DNA of 64,000 nt from Methylobacterium sp. C25 (GTDB lineage Bacteria; Pseudomonadota; Alphaproteobacteria; Rhizobiales; Beijerinckiaceae): assembly GCF_021352225.1 (NCBI RefSeq), contig NZ_JAAUVI010000006.1, forward strand, positions 124,001 to 188,000, in the 5' to 3' direction. Within the stretch, counting starts at the first letter, position 1, and each line of letters opens with the position of its first letter. Positions 28,618-36,745 of the stretch are shown piece after piece. Made by a program: the position numbers and the translations under genes. A model generated the notes under the pieces. That model ran no database searches, was not told where the DNA came from, and worked only from the letters and a program-made list of their open reading frames with translations.

Positions 28618-30162
28618 ATGTCACCGACGCTGCTGCATCATCTCCTCGACAGCGACGCCTGCGCGCCCGGCCGCGTGGCGATCGTCGACGGCGAGCATGA
28701 GCTCACCTATGGCGATTTTCGCGGGCAGGTGACGGCACTTGCCGCCCGCATGGAGGCTCTCGGCGTCGCGCCGGGCGACCGGGTGGCGATCCTGCTGCCG
28801 AAATCGATCGCCGAATGCGTCGCAATCTTCGCCGCGAGTGCGGCCGGCGGGGTATTCGTGCCGGTCCACCCGTCGCTGCGTCCGCGCCAGATCCGCCACA
28901 TCGTCGAGGATTGTGGAGCCCGGCTGCTCGTCAGCGATGCCGCCCACCATGCGGCGCTCGACGGCGCGCTCGACGACCTCCTCGAATTGAGCGTGCTGCT
29001 GGGCGAGGACGAGATCGCCGCCTCATCCGACGCCGCCCGCCAACCGCCTCCGGCGGGCCTCGCCGCCATCCTCTACACCTCCGGCTCCACCGGCCTGCCC
29101 AAGGGCGTGATGCTGAGCCACGACAACCTGATCGCCGGCACCCGCATCGTCAGGACCTATCTCGGCATCACGGCCGACGAGCGCATCCTCTCGGTGCTGC
29201 CATTCTCTTTCGACTACGGACTGAACCAGCTGCTCACCAGCGTCGAGCAGGGCGCCCGGATCGTGCTCCTGAGCTTCCGTCTCGGCGACGACGTGGTGCG
29301 GGCGATCGAGCGTCATCGCATCACTGGGCTCGCCGGCGTGCCAACGCTGTGGACGCTGCTGACCCGCGCCAGCCCGCGCTTCGCCAAGGCTGAACTGAAT
29401 AGCCTGCGCTACCTGACGAATTCCGGCGGCAGCCTCGCCCTCGGCACGATCCGTCGCCTGCGCGAACGCCTGCCCGAGACCGATCTCGTCCTGATGTACG
29501 GGCTGACCGAGGCCTTTCGCTCGACCTACCTGCCGCCGCAGGAGGTCGACCACCACCCTGACTCCATCGGGCGGGCTATCCCGGAGACCGAGATCTTTCT
29601 CGTCACCGCCGACGGCCGCAAGGCACGGCCCGGCGAGCCCGGCATCCTGCATCATCGCGGGCCGACGGTGTCGCTCGGCTACTGGAACCGGCCGGAGGAC
29701 ACCGCACGCGTGCTCGTCCCCGATCCGTTCCCGATGGCCGGAGACGGTCGCCCGGTCTGCCGCTCCGGTGACATCGCCGTTGCAGACGAGCACGGTTTCC
29801 TGCGCTTCCTCGGCCGCGAGGACGCGATGATCAAGACGCAAGGATTCCGGGTCAGTCCGACGGAGGTCGAGGCTGCGTTGATGGAGACCGGGGCCTTCCG
29901 CGCGGTTGCGGTGATCGGCCTGCCGGACCGTGGCGTCGGCCAGCGCATCCACGCCGTCGCGGTACCATCCGGAACCGGCGCGGAGATGGCTGAGGTCATG
30001 GCCCATCTGCGCCGCTCACTGGCATCGCATCTGGTGCCGCGCGCGATCGAGACGGTCGCTGCCCTGCCGACGACGCCGAACGGCAAGGTGGATTACAAGC
30101 GGCTGGTGGCCGAGCGCGTCTCGGCCGAGATCCGGGCCGAGCCGGAACTGATGGACGCCTGA
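28618..30162 (+). CDS. AMP-forming acyl-CoA/acyl-ACP ligase (exosortase A-associated type)
   Basis: A 514-residue member of the adenylate-forming ANL family. Motifs in order: LYTSGSTGLPKGVMLSH (P-loop-like, about residue 155), YGLTEAFRSTY (about 300), the hinge GREDAMIKTQGFRVSPTEVE (about 415) and the catalytic Lys in TTPNGKVDYKRL near the end. The N-terminus MSPTLLHHLLDSDAC resembles ligases of the exosortase A-associated subfamily. The ATG at 28618 gives that N-terminus; an upstream TTG (28549) overlapping the ACP stop would add 23 unlikely residues. It follows the acyl carrier protein, its likely acceptor. No exosortase is present in the window. Confidence 0.85.
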   Translation: MSPTLLHHLLDSDACAPGRVAIVDGEHELTYGDFRGQVTALAARMEALGVAPGDRVAILLPKSIAECVAIFAASAAGGVFVPVHPSLRPRQIRHIVEDCGARLLVSDAAHHAALDGALDDLLELSVLLGEDEIAASSDAARQPPPAGLAAILYTSGSTGLPKGVMLSHDNLIAGTRIVRTYLGITADERILSVLPFSFDYGLNQLLTSVEQGARIVLLSFRLGDDVVRAIERHRITGLAGVPTLWTLLTRASPRFAKAELNSLRYLTNSGGSLALGTIRRLRERLPETDLVLMYGLTEAFRSTYLPPQEVDHHPDSIGRAIPETEIFLVTADGRKARPGEPGILHHRGPTVSLGYWNRPEDTARVLVPDPFPMAGDGRPVCRSGDIAVADEHGFLRFLGREDAMIKTQGFRVSPTEVEAALMETGAFRAVAVIGLPDRGVGQRIHAVAVPSGTGAEMAEVMAHLRRSLASHLVPRAIETVAALPTTPNGKVDYKRLVAERVSAEIRAEPELMDA

Positions 30163-30169
30163 GCGGGCT

Positions 30170-30349
30170 TCAGCGCCCGTGCATCTGGGCGCTGGCCTTG
30201 GCGACCATGCGGGCGAAGGCAGTGGCGGCAGCCGAGGCCTGGACCTGGCTCGGATAGCCGACGGGCGAGCGGGCGATGGTCTCGCCACGGCTGCCGCGCA
30301 GGGTCCAGGACCACTGACCGGGCCGCTCCTCGTTCACCTCGAACTGCAT
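30170..30349 (-). CDS. Small YegP/DUF1508-like protein, 59 residues
   Basis: A short frame with ATG at 30349 and TGA at 30170. The product has the pattern WSWTLRGSRGETIARSPVGY followed by an Ala-rich helix ending MVAKASAQMHG, resembling the WxWxLRAxNGxxIAxSxxGY core of DUF1508 (YegP) domains, small alpha/beta proteins of unknown function. The stop is only 8 bp from the stop of the ligase gene, a convergent arrangement. The codon use is like that of real genes. Confidence 0.6.
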   Translation of the reverse strand: MQFEVNEERPGQWSWTLRGSRGETIARSPVGYPSQVQASAAATAFARMVAKASAQMHGR

Positions 30350-30710
30350 GACTCGCTCACGGGCGCCTCATCTCATGTGACAGAGCATACCGTGGCGAAA
30401 TCGAAGTCGGGTTAAAGGCTTAGACCCGATCAAGCCTTAGCCGGCGATCGAGGCGATCTCTCCCCATTATCCACGCTGTTCACAGCAGGACCCGCGGGGA
30501 TTGGGTCAGTTTGGATCTCGTGACTGCTGGGGATCCTGGCTCACCCATCCGAAAGCCGCCCGATGACCCCGCCCCTGGGTGGGACGTCAAAGCCGTTCCT
30601 CTCCTCCACGTGCAGGGGGCAAGCAGAGGGGCGTACCTCAATCGTATAGCTTCCCATCGTTGCAATTCGGGTCTTTGACTTAGGATCGGTCTCGCTGACT
30701 GGAGGGTCCT
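30350..30710. other. Intergenic region, no gene seen
   Basis: 361 bp, AT-richer than the flanks. It includes one DnaA-box-like 9-mer TTATCCACG near 30467 but no cluster. It should hold promoters for the DUF1508-like gene (leftward) and for the 30711 gene. Confidence 0.5.
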
Positions 30711-30956
30711 ATGAAGTCTCTGCGCATAACCTTACTCGCGGCTGCAGCTGTTTGTGTCGTCAGCACGGCGCCCAGCTTCGCTGACGGAAAGAGCCAAGGT
30801 GTCGGCAATGAATGTCAGGGCAACTCCTGTGGCGGCCGTGCTGCGCCCGGTCCTATCGCGGGAGCTGGCCTGCCCATCCTCCTCGTGGCTGGCGGCTACT
30901 TGATGTTGCGACGCTACCGCAAGAGGAATGCAGATCGTAAACTCGCCGGCGGCTGA
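30711..30956 (+). CDS. Small exported protein with sorting-signal-like C-terminus
   Basis: An 81-residue protein with a Sec signal peptide (residues 1-24, ending PSFADG), a short mature part with two Cys (NECQGNSCGG) and then a tripartite tail: PGPIAGAGLP, a hydrophobic stretch (ILLVAGGYLML) and a basic cluster (RRYRKR). The tail has the architecture of C-terminal protein-sorting signals (short motif, membrane helix, basic anchor), although the motif is not PEP. Similar small proteins with GPIAGAGLP tails occur, from memory, in Methylobacterium and Bradyrhizobium. Function unknown. It lies 550 bp after a ligase of the exosortase-associated type. A weak ribosome-binding site (GGAGGG) precedes the ATG. 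Confidence 0.75.
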   Translation: MKSLRITLLAAAAVCVVSTAPSFADGKSQGVGNECQGNSCGGRAAPGPIAGAGLPILLVAGGYLMLRRYRKRNADRKLAGG

Positions 30957-31018
30957 CGCCGGGTACCTTCTCGCCCCATACGTGAAGGCATGGAAAAAGA
31001 GCCCGGCTGACGCCGGGT
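30950..31018 (+). repeat. 15-bp direct repeat pair, second copy in a hairpin
   Basis: CGGCTGACGCCGGGT occurs at 30950-30964 (covering the stop of the preceding gene) and at 31004-31018. The second copy lies within a perfect CCCGGC-TGAC-GCCGGG hairpin and may act as a terminator for the 30711 gene. Confidence 0.5.
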
Positions 31019-31688
31019 CTCGCTGCATCCGTGACGGTGAATTCTGGATGGGTCCGTGCGAGCGGTCCATCGCAAGCTCTGAGTCGGGCCTGGCCGTCCT
31101 ACAAGATCAAGCTTCCCGCAGCAGGCTCCGCAATTCCACCTGTCTCGGCTCACCGAGGAGCAAGCAATTCAGAGGTTGGCGCAGCGATATCGATCGGTGC
31201 GACCCCCGCTTCATTCAATACAGGCCGCCAAACCCGCCCACGGCCCCAACTCGGCCGAGGGTTCGGGCAGAGATTTTGCAACCTTGGGCTGCGCAACCGC
31301 GTGAGGAATGTTGGAGCCTAAGAGCTTTGCCTTGTTTTTTGAGTCGCCTGCTCTTTCAACTTGAAAATCATTCTCCTGACGTGCTCGCCCACGGTGTCGT
31401 TCAGCGTCGGCGTTGGTGCAACGCGGACTTCAATTGAATGCGCTGTAGCTGCCATAGCTGACTTGCATCCCAATTTGGCCTCGACGGCTGCCGAATCGCA
31501 TGCCCCCGAAACTGCCGATCACAGGAATGTGAAGGCTAGCACACGGTCGTCGGCGATGAAATCAAATCTATTCGGCGCGCTCCCCGTGTGATTAAGAATT
31601 TATCTCGTGCTAAGCTTAGCCATCGTTCTCGGACGGGAACGAATGTAGGCCTGCAGGGATTAGCCTCGGCGCGCCTTGGGAGAGCCAA
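30957..31688. other. Long gene-poor stretch
   Basis: About 730 bp without a convincing gene. Open frames here have no family-like features, low third-position GC and no ribosome-binding sites. Base composition is AT-richer (especially 31300-31620) than the rest of the window, suggesting decayed or imported DNA or an untranslated RNA; nothing specific could be identified. Confidence 0.5.
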
Positions 31689-31934
31689 TTGCCACGCTTC
31701 TTCTTTCATCTCGAGAACGGGCGCGAGTCCATCCGTGACGACGAAGGCACTGTTGTCGACGATGCGAAAACGGCAGTCAGGCAAGCATTACAATCTGTAG
31801 ATGAAATGCGCGAAGCCGGTGAGCTTCCGGTTGCCGGAGACGGATGGACGGTCGTGATCTGTGACGACCGGAACAACGAGCTGGGACGCATCCCCGTTGC
31901 GGAAGAGACCCTGAGAGCCAGACGGCTGGCTTGA
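31689..31934 (+). CDS. DUF6894-type small protein
   Basis: An 81-residue protein with the family start MPRFFFHLENG and the pattern DDEGTVVDDAKTAVRQAL, typical of small DUF6894-like proteins that are numerous in Methylobacterium and Bradyrhizobium. The start is TTG at 31689, preceded by GGGAG. No catalytic motif is known. It stands alone. Confidence 0.72.
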   Translation: MPRFFFHLENGRESIRDDEGTVVDDAKTAVRQALQSVDEMREAGELPVAGDGWTVVICDDRNNELGRIPVAEETLRARRLA

Positions 31935-31982
31935 TTTCCGGACTCAAACCCCTCGCGGCACCGACGTTGGAAGCCGCTCCGA

Positions 31983-32702
31983 TCACTGGCCTCGCGTGCT
32001 CTGATCAGGGCACAGATTCGCAGCGACCGTGCTGAAGACCGGCTTGTATCGCTTCAGATGCTTTCCGTTCACATTCACTCCGGGCAATCCATATCCGGTG
32101 CCGCTCTCGCGAAGCGAGACGAAGGGATCGATGAAGCGACATCCCAGTCGCTCGCACGCGGCCTTGATCTGTTGGGAATATTCGACGACCGCGAGCGCAT
32201 CGATTTCGTGTTTGGCCTCGCGGCTGATGGGTGGAACGGCCGTGACGAAGACGGTGTCGGTGATTGACCGCAGCTTTACGATCAAGGCATCGAGCTCAGT
32301 CTCGAAATACGCTTCGGATCGTGCGCTTGTCGGGTCCTTCTTCCGGTTGAGATCGTTCGTCCCGATCGTCAGCACCGCCGCCCATGGTCTGACGGGAAAC
32401 CGCAGCTCTTCCAGGAAGCCGGCATAGGCTTTCGTCGTAGCGCCACTGGCCCCGACATTGATGACCGCGCGACCGCACATCCCTTCGGATGGACTGTGCA
32501 ACTCGGCATTCGAGTCGCCGGCTATCAGCACGAAGCCTGGATCAGCCTCGTCGAGATACTGCTGGACGACGTTCAGCCTCGCCTCTCTGTATAACGCGGG
32601 GATATCCTGGGAGATCAACACATATCGGTCAAATACCACGCCCGCGAAAATACAACACAATAAAACTAATACTCCGAATGCTGCTTTTTTATTATTCAAC
32701 AT
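31983..32702 (-). CDS. SGNH/GDSL-like hydrolase, membrane-anchored
   Basis: A 239-residue protein with an N-terminal hydrophobic anchor (residues 8-27) and an SGNH-hydrolase fold. Block I is AGDSNAEL (Ser64), the Gly is in NVGASGATT, block III is GTNDLNRK, and the C-terminal His lies in VNGKHLKRY. The usual Asp three residues before this His is Asn (NGKH in place of DGxH). Relatives are O-acyl esterases acting on cell-wall or surface polysaccharides. The N-terminal 12 codons are unusually AT-rich, and the ATG at 32702 has no clear ribosome-binding site, which suggests a recently acquired or poorly expressed gene. Confidence 0.75.
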   Translation of the reverse strand: MLNNKKAAFGVLVLLCCIFAGVVFDRYVLISQDIPALYREARLNVVQQYLDEADPGFVLIAGDSNAELHSPSEGMCGRAVINVGASGATTKAYAGFLEELRFPVRPWAAVLTIGTNDLNRKKDPTSARSEAYFETELDALIVKLRSITDTVFVTAVPPISREAKHEIDALAVVEYSQQIKAACERLGCRFIDPFVSLRESGTGYGLPGVNVNGKHLKRYKPVFSTVAANLCPDQSTRGQ

Positions 32703-32997
32703 CAAAAAATCGTCTAATGTGAATTATCGGTGCCTTACTCGACGACTGGTCGATGACCGATCTGCATCACCACCGTCACGAGAGTCGTCATAGACCGAGT
32801 TCGGCCCGAAGTCGAAGCGCCGCGTCTTTGCTCGGCTCGCTGTCGTGAGCGAGACCCCGAACCGTAAGAATGCCGCCCTCACGCAGCGGGCACGGCGAGC
32901 CGCCAGACAATCCCTCGTCCGAATGCTTTCGTGCCGGCCGCGGTCAGGTTAGGCGTGCGCGGCGAAACTGGATCGACCGGCCGGAGACAGCGCCCCC
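32703..32997. other. Intergenic region, no firm gene
   Basis: 295 bp changing from AT-rich at the left to GC-rich at the right. One short minus-strand frame (32788-32910, 40 codons from a TTG) is noted elsewhere as unproven. It must hold the promoter of the SGNH gene and possibly that of the 32998 gene. Confidence 0.45.
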
Positions 32998-33177
32998 GTG
33001 ATCAAAACCATCGGCATCGTCGGAGCGCTGCTGTTCCTCGCCGGCTCCGTCATGCTTGCGCGGCTGCGCGAGGCCCGGATGCCCCATCGAGCGCTGTTCC
33101 TTTTGGCACTCGGCATTCTCTGCATGACCGTGTCGACGATCTGGTGGTCTGAGGCGTCCCGGATCGGCCCGCGCTAG
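32998..33177 (+). CDS. Two-helix membrane miniprotein, 59 residues
   Basis: A GTG-started 59-residue frame preceded by GGAG (32982-32985). It encodes two hydrophobic segments (IGIVGALLFLAGSVML and ALFLLALGILCMTVSTIWW) separated by a basic loop (ARLREARMPHR), ending with a short basic tail. This helix-turn-helix membrane layout, with a positively charged loop, is common for small bacterial membrane proteins. No name can be given. Confidence 0.55.
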   Translation: MIKTIGIVGALLFLAGSVMLARLREARMPHRALFLLALGILCMTVSTIWWSEASRIGPR

Positions 33178-33274
33178 CCAGAGGCTCCGCTCGCCGGTCG
33201 ACTGATCCTCGGAACGAAGCCGATCCAGCAGACGCTGCCCCCGGCGACTCCCGGCACCTTGGAGCAGCGCCGGC

Positions 33275-33583
33275 TTATTCTTCGTCCTCGTCCGTCTGCG
33301 GCTGAAGCACCCGTTGCACGGTCTCCAGCACAGTCCCTGCCAAGGCGGCGTCGGGGTCGTCGCGGGTGAGGGCGTCCCTGAGCATGGTGACGTAGCCGCC
33401 AAGCCGCTCGTCGTAATGGTCCGAATCGATCGAGCGCAGGACGTTGGCCAGGAAACCGATCGCCATCTGATGGGCGATCTGGCGGGCACTCATCTCGGCG
33501 AGCCCTTCCGACAGCGACTTGAGCCCCTCGTCGTGTTGGCTGGTCACGGCGGCGAGTGCCGCGATCTGCTTGTCGAGATCCAT
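33275..33583 (-). CDS. Hypothetical protein, cotranscribed with mntR
   Basis: A 102-residue, mainly helical protein: a coiled-coil start (MDLDKQIAALAAVTSQHDEGLKSL broken over residues 1-24), a middle helix and a strongly acidic end (QTDEDEE). It starts 26 bp after the mntR stop with a good ribosome-binding site (GAGAGGA), so it is in an operon with mntR. Function unknown; a link to manganese homeostasis is only positional. Confidence 0.75.
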   Translation of the reverse strand: MDLDKQIAALAAVTSQHDEGLKSLSEGLAEMSARQIAHQMAIGFLANVLRSIDSDHYDERLGGYVTMLRDALTRDDPDAALAGTVLETVQRVLQPQTDEDEE

Positions 33584-33609
33584 CTTGATCCTCTCGGGGG
33601 CGCCGACGC

Positions 33610-34068
33610 TCAGGCGTTCGAGCGGCCGTCGGCGAAGCGGCGGAAGGCGTCGAGCGTCTCGGCGCTGACGTGGTGCTCGATGCCCTCGGCATCGCGCCGC
33701 GCCGTCTCGGAGCTGACGCCCAGCGCGCAGAGGAAGCGCTCGACGATACGGTGGCGCTCGCGTGACTGGGCGGCCAGGGCCTCGCCGGCAGCGGTGAGGA
33801 ACACTCCGCGATACGGCCGCTGCTGCACGAGGCCGTCTTCGGCCAGCCGCTTGAGCATCTTGGCGACGGTAGGCTGGGCGACACCGAGGCGGGCGGCGAT
33901 GTCGACCTGCCTCGCCTCGCCGCCGTCGCCGATCAGGTCGGCGATCAGTTCGACATAGTCCTCGACCAGTTCGAGCCGGCGGGCCTCGCGGGCCTGCCGG
34001 AAGCTTTCGACGTGGACTTCCGGATCGATCAGCGATCCCTCAGGCGCGGAGGCGGGCGGTTCCTGCAT
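33610..34068 (-). CDS. mntR: Manganese transport regulator MntR
   Basis: A 152-residue DtxR/MntR-family repressor. The winged helix is at residues ~30-95 ([36 protein letters not shown] split at the turn, then [10 protein letters not shown] for the wing). The dimerisation part holds metal-ligand residues in [14 protein letters not shown] and [11 protein letters not shown]. It is like E. coli MntR in length (155). Mn-loaded MntR represses mntH; an MntR-box lies in the shared divergent promoter with the mntH gene. The ATG at 34068 gives the family N-terminus; the frame is open further upstream. Confidence 0.93.
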   Translation of the reverse strand: MQEPPASAPEGSLIDPEVHVESFRQAREARRLELVEDYVELIADLIGDGGEARQVDIAARLGVAQPTVAKMLKRLAEDGLVQQRPYRGVFLTAAGEALAAQSRERHRIVERFLCALGVSSETARRDAEGIEHHVSAETLDAFRRFADGRSNA

Positions 34069-34222
34069 GCTCAGGCCTTGAATCCTTTCCGCTTCGGTCC
34101 GCGACGATGCCGCTGTTCTAGCCGAAGCAGGGCCGATGCGTGAATCCCGTGAGGCGGCTTTCTCCATGGATTGCCTGACGGTGGCAACGACGTCGCATAC
34201 CCGTTGCAAAGCTTGGGCACAT

Positions 34223-34244
34223 AAGTATAGCTATTGCTATATTC
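34223..34244. promoter_or_regulatory. MntR box
   Basis: AAGTATAGCTATTGCTATATTC is a 22-bp palindrome close to the E. coli MntR box (ATAGC-N4-GCTAT core exact). It lies 48 bp before the mntH start, between mntR and mntH, and may regulate both. Confidence 0.75.
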
Positions 34245-34291
34245 GTTCGGGCGCCCATCTTCGCGGTGCCCTCCCACGCGATCTGCACCCG

Positions 34292-35650
34292 ATGGACGCC
34301 TCGTTGACCGCACCCGACTCGAGCCGAGGCTGGCGTTTCGCGCGTGAAACGCGGGAGCAGCCGAGCCTCGGCGATCTGAACGGCAGTGTTCCGGTCGCCA
34401 CCAGCGGCCATTGGTTTCGCCGCCTGATCGGCTTCCTCGGGCCGGGCTACATGGTCTCGGTCGGCTACATGGATCCGGGCAACTGGGCCACCGACATCGC
34501 CGGCGGTGCGCAGTTCGGCTACACGCTGCTCTCGGTCATCCTGCTCTCGAACCTGATGGCGATCGTGCTGCAGGCGCTCGCCGCCCGGCTCGGTATCGCT
34601 ACCGGCCGCGATCTCGCCCAGGCCTGCCGAGACCACTACCCGCGTCCCGTGGGCATCGCGCTCTGGCTCGCCTGCGAGATCGCGATCATCGCCTGCGACC
34701 TCGCCGAGGTGATCGGCACCGCGATCGCGCTGAAGCTGCTCTTCGGCATCCCGCTGGTGATGGGCGCGGTGATCACGGCGCTCGACGTGCTGCTCGTGTT
34801 GCTGCTGATGCGGCGCGGCTTCCGGGCGCTGGAAGCCTTCGTGATCGCGCTGCTCGCGGTGATCTTCGTCTGCTTCGGCATCCAGATCGCGCTGGCCGCG
34901 CCGCCGGTCCAGGCCGTGCTCGGCGGCTTCGTGCCGTCCTCGCAGATCGTGACGAACCCAGCCGCCCTCTACATCGCCATCGGCATCATCGGGGCCACCG
35001 TGATGCCGCATAACCTCTACCTTCACTCCTCGATCGTGCAGACGCGGGCCTATCCGCGTACCGACCGGGGTCGCCGCGAGGCGCTGCGCTTCGCGGTGAC
35101 GGATTCCACCATCGCCCTGATGCTGGCGCTGTTCGTCAACGCCTCCATCCTGATCCTGGCGGCCGCGGTCTTCCATGCGAGCGGCCGCACCGAGGTGCAG
35201 GAAATCGAGCAGGCCTTCGAGCTGCTCTCGCCGCTGCTCGGCGTCGGCCTCGCCTCGACGCTGTTCGCGGTGGCTCTGTTGGCCTCTGGGCTCAACTCCA
35301 CGGTCACGGCAACGCTCGCCGGTCAGATCGTGATGGAAGGCTTCCTGCACCTGCGCATCCCGGACTGGGCGCGCCGGCTGATGACCCGGGCCATTGCCAT
35401 CGTGCCGGTGGTGATCGTCACGGCGCTCTACGGAGATCAAGGCACGGCGAAGCTGCTGGTGCTCAGCCAAGTGGTGCTGTCGATGCAGTTGCCCTTCGCG
35501 GTGATCCCGCTGGTGCGGTTCGTGTCGGACCGCGAGAAGATGGGGGCGCTGGTGGTGCCGGGCTGGCTGAAGTGGCTGTCCTGGACGATCGCCGCGGTAA
35601 TCGTGGCGCTGAACGTAAAGCTGTTGTTCGACACCGTACTCGGCGGCTGA
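34292..35650 (+). CDS. mntH: Nramp-family Mn2+/H+ symporter MntH
   Basis: A 452-residue Nramp transporter with 11 predicted helices. The metal-binding motif DPGNWATD is in helix 1 (about residue 65), and the MPHNLYLHS motif is in helix 6 (about residue 237). It imports Mn2+ (and Fe2+) driven by protons. The ATG at 34292 is chosen because the preceding frame from 34136 overlaps the promoter and the MntR box. It is divergent from mntR and ends 12 bp from the convergent LysR gene. Confidence 0.95.
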   Translation: MDASLTAPDSSRGWRFARETREQPSLGDLNGSVPVATSGHWFRRLIGFLGPGYMVSVGYMDPGNWATDIAGGAQFGYTLLSVILLSNLMAIVLQALAARLGIATGRDLAQACRDHYPRPVGIALWLACEIAIIACDLAEVIGTAIALKLLFGIPLVMGAVITALDVLLVLLLMRRGFRALEAFVIALLAVIFVCFGIQIALAAPPVQAVLGGFVPSSQIVTNPAALYIAIGIIGATVMPHNLYLHSSIVQTRAYPRTDRGRREALRFAVTDSTIALMLALFVNASILILAAAVFHASGRTEVQEIEQAFELLSPLLGVGLASTLFAVALLASGLNSTVTATLAGQIVMEGFLHLRIPDWARRLMTRAIAIVPVVIVTALYGDQGTAKLLVLSQVVLSMQLPFAVIPLVRFVSDREKMGALVVPGWLKWLSWTIAAVIVALNVKLLFDTVLGG

Positions 35651-35662
35651 GGGCCTCAACCC

Positions 35663-36559
35663 TCAGGCCGGTGCTGCATCTCGCAGATGCGCCACGAATT
35701 CCTGGGCGAACGGCGCCAATGCATCGAGGTCGCGCACGCAGAGGGTCAGGTCGCGGGCCGCCCAGGAATCCTCCAGCGGCAGGATGGCGAAGTCCATGCC
35801 GCGCCTGGCGCGGCGAGCGGTGGTCTCCGGCACGATGCCAAGTCCGACGCCGCATTCGACGAGGCGGCAGATGGCGTCGAAGCTCCGCAATTGCACCCTC
35901 AGCCGCATGACCCGGCCGATCCGCGAGGCCTTGGCGGCGAGAAAGCGGGTCAGCGCGCTCGGCCGGTCGAGCCCGACGAGATCGTGCTCGAGCACCTCGG
36001 CGAAGCCGATGCTGCCGCGGCCGCTCAGGGCGTGGTTTCCCGCGACCACGACGACGAAGCGATCGTGGCGGAACGGAAACGTCTGCAACCCGCCGGTATC
36101 GACCGTACCGGCCACGATGCCGAGATCGGCAGCACCCTCGGCGACCAGTCCGACGATCTCATCCGAAGTCCGCTCCTCCATGTCCACGCTCACACCGGGA
36201 TGCAGCGCGAGATAGGCCGACAGCGCCTCGGGCAGGAACTCGGTCAGCGCATTGGTGTTCGACATCAGGCGGATCTGGCCGACGGCACCGCCGGCGAAGA
36301 CTGACAGGTCGCTCTGCAGGCGATCGATATCGGTGAGCAGGCTCCGGGCATGAGCAAGCAGCGCCTGCCCGGCCGGCGTCGGCACCACGCCCTGCCTGCC
36401 CCGCACGAGGAGCGCCGCGCCGAGGGACACCTCCATCGCCTTGATCCGCGCCGAGGCCGCCGCCAGCGCGAGATGCGCCCGCTCGGCGCCATGTGTGATC
36501 GAGCCGGCCTCCACGACGTGGCGAAACAGGCCGAGATCGACGAGGTCGAAGCGCATCAT
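35663..36559 (-). CDS. LysR-family transcriptional regulator
   Basis: A 298-residue LysR-type regulator. The winged helix-turn-helix is at residues 5-65 (LGLFRHVVEAGSITHGAERAHLALAAASARIKAME split around residue 25), followed by a PBP2-like effector domain (residues ~90-290). It is divergent from an SLC13-type permease gene, which it probably controls in response to the transported substrate. Length is typical for the family. No effector can be predicted. Confidence 0.92.
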   Translation of the reverse strand: MMRFDLVDLGLFRHVVEAGSITHGAERAHLALAAASARIKAMEVSLGAALLVRGRQGVVPTPAGQALLAHARSLLTDIDRLQSDLSVFAGGAVGQIRLMSNTNALTEFLPEALSAYLALHPGVSVDMEERTSDEIVGLVAEGAADLGIVAGTVDTGGLQTFPFRHDRFVVVVAGNHALSGRGSIGFAEVLEHDLVGLDRPSALTRFLAAKASRIGRVMRLRVQLRSFDAICRLVECGVGLGIVPETTARRARRGMDFAILPLEDSWAARDLTLCVRDLDALAPFAQEFVAHLRDAAPA

Positions 36560-36745
36560 GGTTCGTCACCCTCGTTGCATCGATCGACCGCATTGCCGTC
36601 ACCGCTTCGCTGATAACGAAACCGTGACTCGGATGCTGCGACGCATCCTACAGTATTTGCCGAAAGTTTCCTTCGTCGTTGACGAAGGCAAGTGCCAAAA
36701 ATCCCGAATTGCGAACCGTTCCAAGTTCGGTTTTCAAGCGATGCA

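Noticed and set aside
30464..30475. DnaA-box-like TTATCCACG
   Set aside because: A single copy without a cluster, DUE or dnaA/dnaN neighbours; not an origin.
31636..31661. GGAAC at 31636 with GATT 17 bp later, EcfG-promoter-like
   Set aside because: The -10 half matches only two of four bases (CGTT expected), so it is not listed as a promoter.
32788..32910. Minus-strand 40-codon frame from a TTG, ending RLRAELGL
   Set aside because: Composition is plausible, but the ribosome-binding site is too close to the start and no family is recognised; too weak to list as a gene.
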